Assembly (NCBI GenBank): GCA_958295895.1
Contig: CATQHI010000033.1
Coordinates: 1-38,172 of the forward strand
Direction: 5' to 3'
Origin: Saprospiraceae bacterium
Lineage (GTDB): Bacteria > Bacteroidota > Bacteroidia > Chitinophagales > Saprospiraceae
Length of the DNA: 38,172 nt
Shown here piece by piece: positions 23,089 to 31,200 of the stretch. The position numbers were made by a program, and so were the translations under genes. Numbering within the stretch: position 1 is the first letter of the stretch; each line of letters opens with the position of its first letter. The notes under the pieces are model-generated. The model worked only from the letters and a program-made list of their open reading frames with translations. It had not been told where the DNA came from and ran no database searches.

Positions 23089-25086
23089 CTACGGTAGACT
23101 GATGGACTCGATTCGGCTACCGGGCACGAGCCTATTCACCACGTCCTGGCCCTCCACCACCTCGCCGAAGATGGTGTACTTGCCGTCCAGGTGGGGGGTA
23201 GGGCGGTGGGTGATAAAAAACTGCACGCCCTCGGTATCCCGTCCGGCACTCGCCATGCCGACGAGTCCGGCCCGGTCCCAGTGCAGGTACGGCGTCTCGG
23301 TGGGCAACACGAAGTCCTCGCTGCCGAAGCCGTCCCCCCGCGGCCCCCCGCCCTGGGCCACGAAGTTGGGCACCACGCGGTGGAAGTACTTGTCGTCGTA
23401 GTAGCCCTCCCGTACCAGGCGCAGAAAGCTACTCACCGTAGCCGGTGCCACCGTAGGCCAGAGGCGTAGGGTGATGGTGCCCTCGGCGGTGGTGAGCACG
23501 GCGAGCCGCTCGCCGTACTCCTGTAATAGACTCCAGTCAGCCGGACGTACTCGCTGCGGGGCAATCGTCGGAAGTTGGCGCTCCTGACCGAGCAAGGCGT
23601 TGCGGGCGTGCAGTACCTCGGTGTAGGTTTCGAGCTGGCGGGGTAGATCGAAGCCATCCAGGGCCGCATCCAGCCAGGCCAGGTCGGGGTAAATCGCGCG
23701 GTAGGTATCCGGCTGGGTGCTCAGGGCCAGGGCGGCGTGGTAGGCCGGGCCTTCTTCCCGCCCCTCGATCAGCTCCCGGTAGTAGTCGGCTAGCTCGGCG
23801 CGTACCCGCTGCCGGCTACCCCGGAAAAAGGCGTCGAAGTCCTCCCGCTCCCCGACTGCCTGCAGGCTCTCCGCCGCGGCCGTCCGCACCACCGGATGCT
23901 CGGCCTCCCGGTAGTAGGTGTGTAGTACCCGGTACATCCAGGGAAATTCCGCCAGTGCCCGGAGTAGATCGGCGCGGTTGTATACATTATCGGTAGTGGT
24001 GTACCGCTGCCGTAGGGTACCGGTGATGCGGCCGCGGTAGTCGGCAAGGAAGGGGGAGAGGTGGCGATTCGCGGCCCCGTATAGTGGTATGGCTACGGAA
24101 GCCGGCAAGTCTTCGGCAAGCTGAAAGTACAGGGGGGCATCTGCGGGGATGCCGTGCGTTAGGAGGTAATCTGCGGCGGTCCGGGCGACCAGCGGGTGAG
24201 GATCGCGGAGGGCCTCGATGACCGATTCCCGTACCGAAGCGTAATCAAAACCCGCCAACGCCCGTAGGATCTCCACCCGCTCGCGCCAGTCGGGGCGGGC
24301 ATCCATGCGGCGCAGTAAGGCCACCCGGGAGGGCGCCCGCTCACTGCGGCCGAGGCTGCGGATGACCCCCATGGCAATGAGGGGGTCGGCCGTCGTGCGC
24401 AGCAGGTCCCGTAACCTACGCTCCTGACTGCTATCGGGGCGAAAGTCGATGCGCTGTAAATACTGGGCAGCGGGGTACCGTACCTCACTGGGAACTGCTG
24501 CATTGAGTACCAGGTCTACCACGGCGGCATCGGTGGCCGGGGAGTGCAGGCCGCGCAGGGCGGCGTAGAGCATACCGTACATTCGGCCGGTCAGGAGCAC
24601 GGTATCCCGGGCGGTGTAGGTGGTAATGCCGGCTAGGAGATCAGCCGCCTTAGCATCGCCTAGCTTGCCGACTGCCTCGAGGATGGCCGCATCGGCGGCC
24701 GGGTAGCTTCCCGATTGATCGAAGGCAGCCATAAGGTTGCCGGTGGCTTCCTCCCGCCCGCTCTGCCCCAGGGCGTAGGCGACCTGCGTACGTACCCCCT
24801 CGCTCGGATCGTAAAGTAGCGTAGCCAGTGAGTCGGCCACCGCGGCACTCAGTAAGGGGAAGCTCCCGAAGGCGCGGGCGGCCAGGTACCGGTAGCTTTG
24901 GTTGGCGTGGTGTAGGTAGGGGAGTAGCTCCTCGCCCCGGCGGCTGTTCTGTAGGTCGAGGATAAGCTGGGTGGTACTATCGCCAAGTTCTACCGTGACG
25001 GTCTGGCTGATCGCCGGCTCCCCGGGCGGAATACAGGCAGTGAGCAGGGACAGGAAAATAAGGAAGACCACGCTGCGCAGGAGCAT
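23089..25086 (-). CDS. HEAT-repeat lipoprotein with C-terminal cyclophilin domain
   Basis: 665 residues. MLLRSVVFLIFLSLLTACIP is a lipoprotein signal (Cys18). Residues about 45-420 are HEAT-like helical repeats (AARAFGSFPLL, VRTQVAYALGQSG, VRTAAAESLQAVG). Residues about 500-665 are a cyclophilin-type peptidyl-prolyl isomerase: FHRVVPNFVAQGGGPRGDG, VGMASAGRDTEGVQFFITHR and LDGKYTIFGEV, with the active-site FHR and QFF. It probably acts as a folding factor on the periplasmic face, with the repeats binding clients; that role is inferred. A longer upstream frame exists, but the lipobox fixes the start. Intact. Confidence 0.9.
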   Translation of the reverse strand: MLLRSVVFLIFLSLLTACIPPGEPAISQTVTVELGDSTTQLILDLQNSRRGEELLPYLHHANQSYRYLAARAFGSFPLLSAAVADSLATLLYDPSEGVRTQVAYALGQSGREEATGNLMAAFDQSGSYPAADAAILEAVGKLGDAKAADLLAGITTYTARDTVLLTGRMYGMLYAALRGLHSPATDAAVVDLVLNAAVPSEVRYPAAQYLQRIDFRPDSSQERRLRDLLRTTADPLIAMGVIRSLGRSERAPSRVALLRRMDARPDWRERVEILRALAGFDYASVRESVIEALRDPHPLVARTAADYLLTHGIPADAPLYFQLAEDLPASVAIPLYGAANRHLSPFLADYRGRITGTLRQRYTTTDNVYNRADLLRALAEFPWMYRVLHTYYREAEHPVVRTAAAESLQAVGEREDFDAFFRGSRQRVRAELADYYRELIEGREEGPAYHAALALSTQPDTYRAIYPDLAWLDAALDGFDLPRQLETYTEVLHARNALLGQERQLPTIAPQRVRPADWSLLQEYGERLAVLTTAEGTITLRLWPTVAPATVSSFLRLVREGYYDDKYFHRVVPNFVAQGGGPRGDGFGSEDFVLPTETPYLHWDRAGLVGMASAGRDTEGVQFFITHRPTPHLDGKYTIFGEVVEGQDVVNRLVPGSRIESISLP

Positions 25087-25104
25087 GGGGTAAAGATAAG
25101 CGGC

Positions 25105-25112
25105 TACCTTTG
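25105..25112 (+). promoter_or_regulatory. -7 promoter box for the DUF4293 gene
   Basis: TACCTTTG, exact TAnnTTTG match, 23 bases upstream of ATG 25136. Confidence 0.6.
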
Positions 25113-25135
25113 CGGCTCCAACCGAACGACCCACG

Positions 25136-25567
25136 ATGATCCAGCGTATCCAATCCGTCTTCCTGGCCCTGGCCGCCCTGTGCACCTTCGGCCTCTTTGC
25201 CACCGATGTAGCCGAGACCCCCGCCGCCGTAGCCGCTAGCCCCGTCTTTGCCGATGCCCACTTTACCCTCTTCGACAGCCCCATCCTCATCGGAGGCGTA
25301 GCCGCCGTAGGGGTTCTTACCCTTGCCGCCATTTTCCTCTACACCAATCGGCGGCTACAGAAGATTTTCTGTAACGTAGCCATCCTCATCACGGTAGCCT
25401 ACGCCGCCTACGGCATCCTGCTCTGGTCCACCGACCGGGCCGCCGACCAGGCCGAGCCCGAATTTGGACTCGCACTTCCTCTGCTTACCATCGTATTCGC
25501 CGCCCTGGCTGCCCGCTACATCAATAAAGATGAAAAACTGGTGCGTAGTGCGGATCGCCTGAGGTAG
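25136..25567 (+). CDS. DUF4293 family membrane protein
   Basis: 143 residues with four membrane helices: IQSVFLALAALCTFGLFAT, ILIGGVAAVGVLTLAAIFLY, FCNVAILITVAYAAYGILLW and LALPLLTIVFAALAARYI. The MIQRIQS opening and the closing ARYINKDEKLVRSADRLR are hallmarks of DUF4293, a family found almost only in Bacteroidota, function unknown. It converges with the RNase G gene, leaving 7 bases between stops, and diverges from the HEAT-cyclophilin gene with 49 bases between starts. Confidence 0.88.
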   Translation: MIQRIQSVFLALAALCTFGLFATDVAETPAAVAASPVFADAHFTLFDSPILIGGVAAVGVLTLAAIFLYTNRRLQKIFCNVAILITVAYAAYGILLWSTDRAADQAEPEFGLALPLLTIVFAALAARYINKDEKLVRSADRLR

Positions 25568-25574
25568 CTCCTTG

Positions 25575-27128
25575 TCAATTCTGCAGTTTGATCTCATCAT
25601 CCTTGCCGTCGAAGAACTTAAAGGTCGTGATGGGAAAATCATTATCCGACTGGATGTCGAGCCAGCGGTAATGCTTCATGTACCACTTCATCTGGGCGCT
25701 GGGGAGGCCCCGCTTCAGGAAGGCGGAGATGTAGGGGTGGACCTTGAGCCTGAGCTTGGCCTTGGGGCGGGCCTCCATGATGAAGTTGAGGTCGCGCTCG
25801 ATCTCGTCGGTCAGCAGGATGGTAGCGTTGATCTTGCCGGTCCCGTTACAGGTAGGGCACTTTTCGGCGGTGGTGATCTTGACCTCGGGACGGACGCGCT
25901 GACGGGTGATCTGCATCAGGCCGAACTTGCTCAGCGGCAGCACGGTGTGCTGGGCCCGGTCGCTCTTCATGGCATTGCGCATCGTCTGGGCCAGCTGCTT
26001 GCGGTGCTCGGCGTCGCGCATATCGATGAAGTCGATGACGATGATGCCCCCGATGTCACGTAGGCGCATCTGGCGGGCGATCTCCTCGGCGGCCTCGAGG
26101 TTAATCTTGAGCACGGCCTCGGCCTGGTTCTGGCTGGGCATCTTGTTGCCGCTGTTGACGTCGATGGTGTGCATCGCCTCCGTATGTTCGATGACGATGT
26201 AGGCACCGCTGGGCATCGTGGCGGTCTTGCCGAAGCTGGATTTGATCTGTTTAGTCACGCCGTGGGTATCGAAAATCGGTTTGCTACTCTTGTGAAACTG
26301 CACCAGATTCGGCCGGTCCTTGGCAATGTCCTGCAGGTATTCCTTGATGGTCTCGTAAAGGTCCTTATCGTCGACTACCACCTTGGTGAAGTCGGGGGTG
26401 AGCAGGTCGCGCAGTAGGCCGGTAGCTTTATCGACCTCGCTCAGCAGCTTTGCCGGAGGCGTAGCCCCCTTTGCAGTCTCTACGATGGTCTTCCACTTAT
26501 CCATCAGGGCGGTGATCTCCTCGAGCAGTTCCCCGACCCCCTTGCCCTCGGCAGCCGTGCGTACGATGACACCGAAGTTAGCCGGGCGAATGCTTTCCAC
26601 CAGTAGCTGGAGGCGCTTGCGCTCCTCGCTGGTACTGATCTTTTTGCTGACGGCGACCGTCTCGCTGAAGGGGGTGATCACTAGGTAGCGACCCGGGATG
26701 GTAATCTCGCAGCTCAGGCGGGGACCCTTCGTACTGATGGGCTCCTTGAGCACCTGGGCCAGGACGACCTGCTTTTTGGACAGTACCTCGTCGATCTTGC
26801 CGGTCTTGACGATCTCGGGCTCGTAGTCGACCTGGTCGAGCGTGAAGTTGGGCAGCTTCCCCTTGATGGCCTTGTCGGAATAGGCCTGTAGGGTACGCAC
26901 CTTCGGACCGAGGTCGGTATAGTGCAGAAAGGCATCCTTTTTGTGGCCGATATCGACGAAGGCTGCGTTGAGGGGTGCAGTGACCCGTTTGACCCGGCCG
27001 AGGAAGACATCTCCCACGGTGAATTGGTCGGTTGAGCGCTGGCGGTGAATCTCCACCAGCTTTCCGTCTTCGAGTAGGGCGACTTCTACTTCCTTGCCCG
27101 TACTGGAGACGATCATTTCTTTTTCCAC
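25575..27128 (-). CDS. rng: Ribonuclease E/G family protein
   Basis: 517 residues, RNase G size, lacking the long C-terminal scaffold of RNase E. The start region EVALLEDGKLVEIHRQR leads to an S1-like RNA-binding domain (VGDVFLGRVKRVTAPLNAAF, VDIGHKKDAFLH). The catalytic part has GGIIVIDFIDM (metal-binding Asp), IDVNSG, and CPTCNGTGK, the zinc-link cysteines. It cuts single-stranded RNA in rRNA processing and mRNA turnover. GTG 27128 matches the usual MxKExI start; ATG 27116 is an alternative. Upstream lies a 467-base gene-free stretch with hairpins, possibly a long leader. Confidence 0.94.
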   Translation of the reverse strand: MEKEMIVSSTGKEVEVALLEDGKLVEIHRQRSTDQFTVGDVFLGRVKRVTAPLNAAFVDIGHKKDAFLHYTDLGPKVRTLQAYSDKAIKGKLPNFTLDQVDYEPEIVKTGKIDEVLSKKQVVLAQVLKEPISTKGPRLSCEITIPGRYLVITPFSETVAVSKKISTSEERKRLQLLVESIRPANFGVIVRTAAEGKGVGELLEEITALMDKWKTIVETAKGATPPAKLLSEVDKATGLLRDLLTPDFTKVVVDDKDLYETIKEYLQDIAKDRPNLVQFHKSSKPIFDTHGVTKQIKSSFGKTATMPSGAYIVIEHTEAMHTIDVNSGNKMPSQNQAEAVLKINLEAAEEIARQMRLRDIGGIIVIDFIDMRDAEHRKQLAQTMRNAMKSDRAQHTVLPLSKFGLMQITRQRVRPEVKITTAEKCPTCNGTGKINATILLTDEIERDLNFIMEARPKAKLRLKVHPYISAFLKRGLPSAQMKWYMKHYRWLDIQSDNDFPITTFKFFDGKDDEIKLQN

Positions 27129-27434
27129 TGTACAACAGGGTTAGGTGGATACACGGAATCCCCCGGCCGGACGTAAGCGGACGGAGGAGGAGTTACGGGT
27201 ATCCGGTACACAGGGGCACATCCCGAATCGGACTGCGGCTACGACCAAAAGGCCGGCGCGATCGGGCTACCTGGTGACGAGAAAGTCAACGTCTAGTCGG
27301 CTGGGGTTGTCCGCCGCACGGACTCCCTCGTGGGGCCGGCAGGTGGCGGAAAGTCTCTTGGCGGATTCAGCAGGGTACCCGGGGGGTAAGGGCTGGATCA
27401 CGGAAAGCGGCCGTAAAAGTACGGAGCGGTCGCA

Positions 27435-27461
27435 GGGGAAAAGAACGGCTTCAGTAAGCCG
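27435..27461 (-). terminator. Terminator-like hairpin in the leader region of rng
   Basis: CGGCTT (27446-27451) / AAGCCG (27456-27461), loop CAGT, followed on the minus strand by TTCTTTTCC. Either ends a transcript from upstream or acts as an attenuator before rng. Confidence 0.4.
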
Positions 27462-27536
27462 GAGCGACACAGTAATCTCGTGGTGAATAGCGCAAAGGGC
27501 GGCGGCGGTGAGGGGAGCGGAGCCAGCAGCGGTCGC

Positions 27537-27573
27537 GGCCGAAACCTACCCACGCTTGGGTGAGGTTTCGGCC
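27537..27573 (-). terminator. Strong hairpin downstream of the 31-residue ribosomal protein gene
   Basis: GGCCGAAACC / GGTTTCGGCC (10 bp, perfect) enclosing ACCCA / TGGGT with a CGCT loop. It begins 22 bases after the small gene stops. No T-run follows, so it may be a processing or stability structure. The rest of the gap 27129-27595 has no protein-like frame. Confidence 0.6.
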
Positions 27574-27595
27574 ACACGGAGATGCTGCTAGTTAC

Positions 27596-27691
27596 CTAGC
27601 GGTTCTTTTTCTTGTGACGGTTCTTGCGCAGGCGCTTCTTCCGCTTATGGGTAGCAATCTTATGGCGCTTCCGCTTCTTTCCACACGGCAT
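27596..27691 (-). CDS. AURKAIP1/COX24-type small ribosomal protein (31 aa)
   Basis: ATG 27689-27691 to TAG 27596-27598 encodes 31 residues, MPCGKKRKRHKIATHKRKKR then LRKNRHKKKNR. More than half of the residues are Lys, Arg or His. The sequence matches nearly word for word the small basic protein conserved across Bacteroidota and annotated as AURKAIP1/COX24 domain-containing, related to mitochondrial mS38 and seen as an extra small-subunit ribosomal protein. Short enough to be missed by gene callers. It has its own promoter (TACCTTTG at 27809-27816) and about 110 bases of untranslated leader. Confidence 0.93.
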   Translation of the reverse strand: MPCGKKRKRHKIATHKRKKRLRKNRHKKKNR

Positions 27692-27808
27692 AGTATGTAG
27701 TTTAAAGTATAGTAATACGGTGATAATACGTTATCGTACGGGAATAAAACGCCCCGTCGTCCGGATAGTTGTGGCTACACGCAACCGCTGCGGCGGCCTT
27801 CCGGGCGG

Positions 27809-27816
27809 CAAAGGTA
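27809..27816 (-). promoter_or_regulatory. -7 promoter box for the 31-residue ribosomal protein gene
   Basis: Minus-strand TACCTTTG followed by CC, exact TAnnTTTG match, about 118 bases upstream of ATG 27691, in the gap after the TPR gene. Confidence 0.55.
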
Positions 27817-27835
27817 CGTAAAGCCGACGGCATAT

Positions 27836-28621
27836 TTACTGTAGTAGCTCCGAGCACTTGCGGGCATAGATGTCCGCCTCACCGGCACGACCCAAATTTT
27901 CGTACACCTTAGCCAGCGGGCACACCACGTCCGGGTTTCCGGGTTGTAGTTCATCGGCACGCAGTAGGCGCTTGGCGGCCCGGTCCAGCTGATTGGTTTT
28001 GATGGCTAGCTGGGCCAGCGTGATGTAGACCTGCGGCTCATCCGGGTAGTCCTGCTCCAGTTCCCGCAGCATCAGGATGCCCTTCATGGGATTATCCGGG
28101 GGAGGGTTATCGGTATAGGTGACGGCCAGATTGATGCGGTGCTCGGGCTCGCTGGGATTAAGACTGATCGCGGCCTGGTAGGCCTGCTCGGCCTGGTCGG
28201 CGCAGAACTGCCGGGTTTTGTCGTCGATGCCCTCCTCGCGCAGGCAGAGGCTGAAGGTGGTACCGGTAATACCCCAGGCGGACTCCGTGTTCTCGATTTC
28301 CGCGATCTGGGCGGCGTAGGCACCGGATATAGCCGGCTGGCCGGCCTTGTACCACTCGCCGGCTAGCTGCTGCAGTAGATCGACCCGCGCACTATCTTCC
28401 TCCTGCGAGGCCAGTCGGTCCTCCAGGGTAGCCAGCGTGGCCTGCTGCGCGGGGGTGAGTTTGGCGTGGGCTTCGCGGATGAGGGACTGTACCCCGGTTG
28501 CCGCACTGGGGCCGCGATTAAAGTCCTCGTCCAGTTGGGGGGGGCGCACGGGGCAGCCCCAGTAGGTGATGGCTACGAGCAGTAGCGTCACTCCGGCGGC
28601 GATCCACTGGGGGGTACGCAT
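27836..28621 (-). CDS. TPR-repeat membrane-anchored protein
   Basis: 261 residues. N-terminal anchor MRTPQWIAAGVTLLLVAITY; a Cys at residue 23 makes a lipoprotein possible. Residues about 40-260 are helical repeats of TPR type: AYQAAISLNPSEPEHRINLA, LRELEQDYPDEPQVYITLAQ, LLRADELQPGNPDVVCPLAK and YENLGRAGEADIYARKC. Probably a periplasmic-side scaffold. The start shares one base with the stop of the HU gene, so the two are co-transcribed; this HU-TPR pairing before rng recurs in Bacteroidota as I recall. Partner unknown. Confidence 0.8.
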   Translation of the reverse strand: MRTPQWIAAGVTLLLVAITYWGCPVRPPQLDEDFNRGPSAATGVQSLIREAHAKLTPAQQATLATLEDRLASQEEDSARVDLLQQLAGEWYKAGQPAISGAYAAQIAEIENTESAWGITGTTFSLCLREEGIDDKTRQFCADQAEQAYQAAISLNPSEPEHRINLAVTYTDNPPPDNPMKGILMLRELEQDYPDEPQVYITLAQLAIKTNQLDRAAKRLLRADELQPGNPDVVCPLAKVYENLGRAGEADIYARKCSELLQ

Positions 28622-28938
28622 CAGTCGAGATCGCTTTCGTCCTCGTCGGGCAGGCTGGACACCTTGTCCTTCACCTGCTCCACGAATATTTTCGCCGGTT
28701 TGAAGGCCGGAATGTAGTGCTCGGGAATTTCGATGGCCTTATTCTTCTGGATGTGGCGACCGATCTTTTTGGCCCGCTTCTTCACCACGAAGGAGCCGAA
28801 GCCCCGGATGTATACGTTCTCGCCCTCGGCCAGGCTTCCCTTTACCTCCTTAAAGAAGCTCTCTAGCGCCACCAGTACGTCCACCTTAGCAATGCCCGTC
28901 TTGTCGGCGATATTAGCCACTACGTCAGCTTTTCTCAT
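28621..28938 (-). CDS. HU/IHF family DNA-binding protein
   Basis: 105 residues. Begins MRKADVVANIADKTGIAKVD and contains the DNA-binding arm signature GFGSFVVKKRAKKIGRHIQK and the end PAFKPAKIFVEQVKD. It bends DNA as a dimer. The arm tip Pro is replaced: the usual RNPxT reads RHIQKNKAIEIP, as in Bacteroidota IHF-like proteins. An acidic tail (SSLPDEDESDLD) is extra to the typical 90-residue HU and may weaken or tune binding. The gene leads the operon with the TPR protein. Confidence 0.92.
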   Translation of the reverse strand: MRKADVVANIADKTGIAKVDVLVALESFFKEVKGSLAEGENVYIRGFGSFVVKKRAKKIGRHIQKNKAIEIPEHYIPAFKPAKIFVEQVKDKVSSLPDEDESDLD

Positions 28939-29109
28939 TGTCCATTTTTTCGGTCCGCGTACGGGTTCTCAAAAGCGGGGCAAATATCAGCTTTTTTGTG
29001 GGATTTTGCCCTACCCGCCGCACTATTTCTTTTACAATCAGTGAGTTATCACGTCAGCCGTCTTCCCAAATCGCATAGCGTAAATGCTCAATCGTACTTC
29101 GTAAATCCC

Positions 29110-29117
29110 TACCTTCG
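29110..29117 (+). promoter_or_regulatory. Putative -7 box for yicC-gmk
   Basis: TACCTTCG, one change from TAnnTTTG, 21 bases before ATG 29139. The 200-bp gap 28939-29138 is divergent promoter DNA between HU and yicC. Confidence 0.45.
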
Positions 29118-29138
29118 TCCTCCCCAAACGCCCCCCCC

Positions 29139-30020
29139 ATGCTCCTTTCCATGACCGGCTACGGCCGGGCCACCCGCAGCGAGGGCGCCAAAACGTACAC
29201 CGTAGAGCTGCGCGGCCTTAATAGCAAACAGACCGATCTGCGCCTGCGTAGCAACCAAAACCTGCAGCAGCACGAGCTCGAGCTCCGCACGCTCGTCCTC
29301 GACACCGTCGGGCGCGGGAAGCTGGAGATGAACCTCGAGATCACCGATGCTAGTAGCGCCTCCAAGCTCCGGGTCGATCTGCCCCTGCTGGCCGAGCTCA
29401 GCACCAATATCTACTTCAACCTCAAAACCTCGCTGCCGGATAGCACGATGGACGGCCTCGTTCCCGCCCTCCTACGCGCCCCCGGCATCATCGAGGCCAG
29501 TAGCGGTGAGTTGGAGGAGCAGGACTGGGAGCAGGTACAGGCCGTCACCCGGGACTGCCTTGCCCGTTTCCAGGACTACCGCCAGCAGGAGGGCGCGGTG
29601 CTCGGCGAGGATCTGCGCACCAGCGTCCGCGCCATTACTGACCTACTGAGTCGGGTGGGAGATTACGACGAGCAGCGCATCACGGCCGTGCGCGACCGCA
29701 TGGCACGCCACCTGAGCGACTACCTCGGCCGGGCCAACGTAGATAAGAACCGCTACGAGCAGGAGGTGCTCTTCTACCTCGAGAAGATGGACATCAACGA
29801 GGAGCAGGTACGCCTGCAGCAAAACTGCGACTACTTCCTCCAGGTCCTTGATAACGAGGACGAAATAAAGGGCCGCAAGCTCACCTTCATCAGCCAGGAA
29901 ATGGGCCGCGAGATCAATACGCTGGGCGCTAAGGCCTACTCCGCCGACCTCCAGAAAGTGGTCGTCAACATGAAGGAGCAGCTCGAGATGATCAAAGAAC
30001 AGCTGGCCAATGTCGCCTGA
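29139..30020 (+). CDS. yicC: YicC/YloC family endoribonuclease
   Basis: 293 residues. Opens MLLSMTGYGRATRS, the family hallmark, with the N-terminal domain through LRGLNSKQTDLRLR and the DUF1732 C-terminal domain (NRYEQEVLFYLEKMDINEEQ, then FISQEMGREINTLGAKAYSA and DLQKVVVNMKEQLEMIKEQL). Family members are ring-shaped endoribonucleases involved in RNA turnover. The last codons overlap gmk by 11 bases; the yicC-gmk pair is conserved in many bacteria. Length and motifs are normal. Confidence 0.93.
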   Translation: MLLSMTGYGRATRSEGAKTYTVELRGLNSKQTDLRLRSNQNLQQHELELRTLVLDTVGRGKLEMNLEITDASSASKLRVDLPLLAELSTNIYFNLKTSLPDSTMDGLVPALLRAPGIIEASSGELEEQDWEQVQAVTRDCLARFQDYRQQEGAVLGEDLRTSVRAITDLLSRVGDYDEQRITAVRDRMARHLSDYLGRANVDKNRYEQEVLFYLEKMDINEEQVRLQQNCDYFLQVLDNEDEIKGRKLTFISQEMGREINTLGAKAYSADLQKVVVNMKEQLEMIKEQLANVA

Positions 30021-30591
30021 GGCGCCCCCCCACGGAAAACTACTGATTTTCACCGCACCCTCCGGGGCCGGCAAGACCACCATCGTGCGTCACCTGCTGG
30101 ACCGCTTTCCGCAGTTGGCTTTTTCGGTATCGGCTACCACGCGCCCGCCGCGGGTCGGGGAGGTCGACGGACGCGACTACCACTTTCTGACCCCTGCGGA
30201 GTTCGCCCGCCGCGTGGCCGCCGGGGAGTTCGTGGAGTACGAAGAGGTATACCCGGGGCGCTTCTACGGTACGCTCCACAGCGAGGTGCACCGCAGCTGG
30301 GCGGCGGACAAGTGTGTAGTCTTCGATATCGAGGTGAAGGGGGCCACCACCATTAAGCGGCACTATCCCCAGGACAGCCTCGCCGTCTTCGTTGCCCCCC
30401 CCGACGAGGAGACCCTCTTCCAGCGCCTGCGCGATCGTAGTACCGAGGACGCCGATAGCCTGCGCGTGCGCATCGCCCGGGCCGGTGAGGAATTAGCCTA
30501 CCGCGAGCGCTTCGACCGGATACTGGTCAACGACGATCTACCCCGGGCCCTACGGGAGGCGGAGGGACTCGCCGACAGCTTTTTGCGTTAG
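30010..30591 (+). CDS. gmk: Guanylate kinase
   Basis: 193 residues. Converts GMP to GDP with ATP. P-loop APSGAGKTT (residues 16-24), GMP-binding SVSATTRPPRVGEVDGRDYH, then FVEYEEVYPGRFYGTL, FDIEVKGATTIK and the lid region LRDRSTEDADSLRVRIARA. All catalytic residues are present. ATG 30010 overlaps the end of yicC, giving translational coupling. Its stop overlaps the convergent lipoprotein stop by 4 bases. Confidence 0.96.
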   Translation: MSPEAPPHGKLLIFTAPSGAGKTTIVRHLLDRFPQLAFSVSATTRPPRVGEVDGRDYHFLTPAEFARRVAAGEFVEYEEVYPGRFYGTLHSEVHRSWAADKCVVFDIEVKGATTIKRHYPQDSLAVFVAPPDEETLFQRLRDRSTEDADSLRVRIARAGEELAYRERFDRILVNDDLPRALREAEGLADSFLR

Positions 30592-31121
30592 AGCTTGCGC
30601 CCACCGACGACGCGCCCACGGGTATCGCCCTCGCGCAGTCGCTTCAGCGGAATGAGCAGGCTCGCAAAGGCATCCGCACTCGACACCTGCCACTGCTGGC
30701 CGGCGTAGCTTACTGTACCAGCGTTACGTGTCCAGTCGCTGGCCAGTAGCGTATAGCGGTCCCCGTTTTTGGGATTGGGCCCGAAAACGAGGTAGTTATC
30801 CACATCGTCCTCGAAGCTCACGGCCACCCGCTGCGTCTTCGGCTGAAAGGTGAAGACCCCGGGCGTATTGCGCTTAAAGACAACCTGTTCTACCTCCCGA
30901 CCATTAATTACTTTAACCGTACCGCGGGTGATTTGCGTCCGGTCGTTGCGTAGTTCGCGCTGTAGCACCACGTCCTCGCTGAGGTAGAACTGGATCCGTC
31001 GTAGCTCATCCTCCCCCCAGCCCTGATCCTCGTACAGCCGCTGGGTAAAGGGGCTTAGCCGCGGCCCACAGGCACTCAGGGCAAGGACAAAAAACAGCAG
31101 GGCGGGGAGCAATCGGTACAT
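30588..31121 (-). CDS. Lipoprotein of unknown function
   Basis: 177 residues from ATG 31121, chosen since MYRLLPALLFFVLALSACGP is a good lipoprotein signal (Cys18); two in-frame ATGs upstream add only 4-8 residues. The mature part starts SPFTQRLYEDQGWGEDELRR, a short helix, then a beta-rich domain with VVFKRNTPGVFTFQ and VSFEDDVDNYLVFGPNP. Similar lipoproteins, with a QFYLS-like segment after the helix, are common in Bacteroidota; function unknown. The dispersed GC-rich repeat (copy 6) lies 34-57 bases upstream of the start. Confidence 0.78.
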   Translation of the reverse strand: MYRLLPALLFFVLALSACGPRLSPFTQRLYEDQGWGEDELRRIQFYLSEDVVLQRELRNDRTQITRGTVKVINGREVEQVVFKRNTPGVFTFQPKTQRVAVSFEDDVDNYLVFGPNPKNGDRYTLLASDWTRNAGTVSYAGQQWQVSSADAFASLLIPLKRLREGDTRGRVVGGRKL

Positions 31122-31154
31122 CGGGTGAAGCATATGATACACCACAAAGAAGGA

Positions 31155-31178
31155 GCGGGCGGGGCCGCCGGTGCAACC
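31155..31178 (+). repeat. Dispersed GC-rich repeat, copy 6
   Basis: GCGGGCGGGGCCGCCGGTGC then AACC; one change from the core. Between the lipoprotein start (31121) and the tadA stop (31201). Confidence 0.55.
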
Positions 31179-31200
31179 CAGCGGGGTGTTTAAGCGATAT

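Noticed and set aside
25087..25332. Longer N-terminus for the HEAT-cyclophilin gene
   Set aside because: It would overlap the DUF4293 gene on the other strand and bury the lipobox; ATG 25086 gives a proper signal.
27145..27486. Plus-strand 113-codon frame in the rng leader region
   Set aside because: Arg/Ser-rich translation, no domain, and no promoter or ribosome site.
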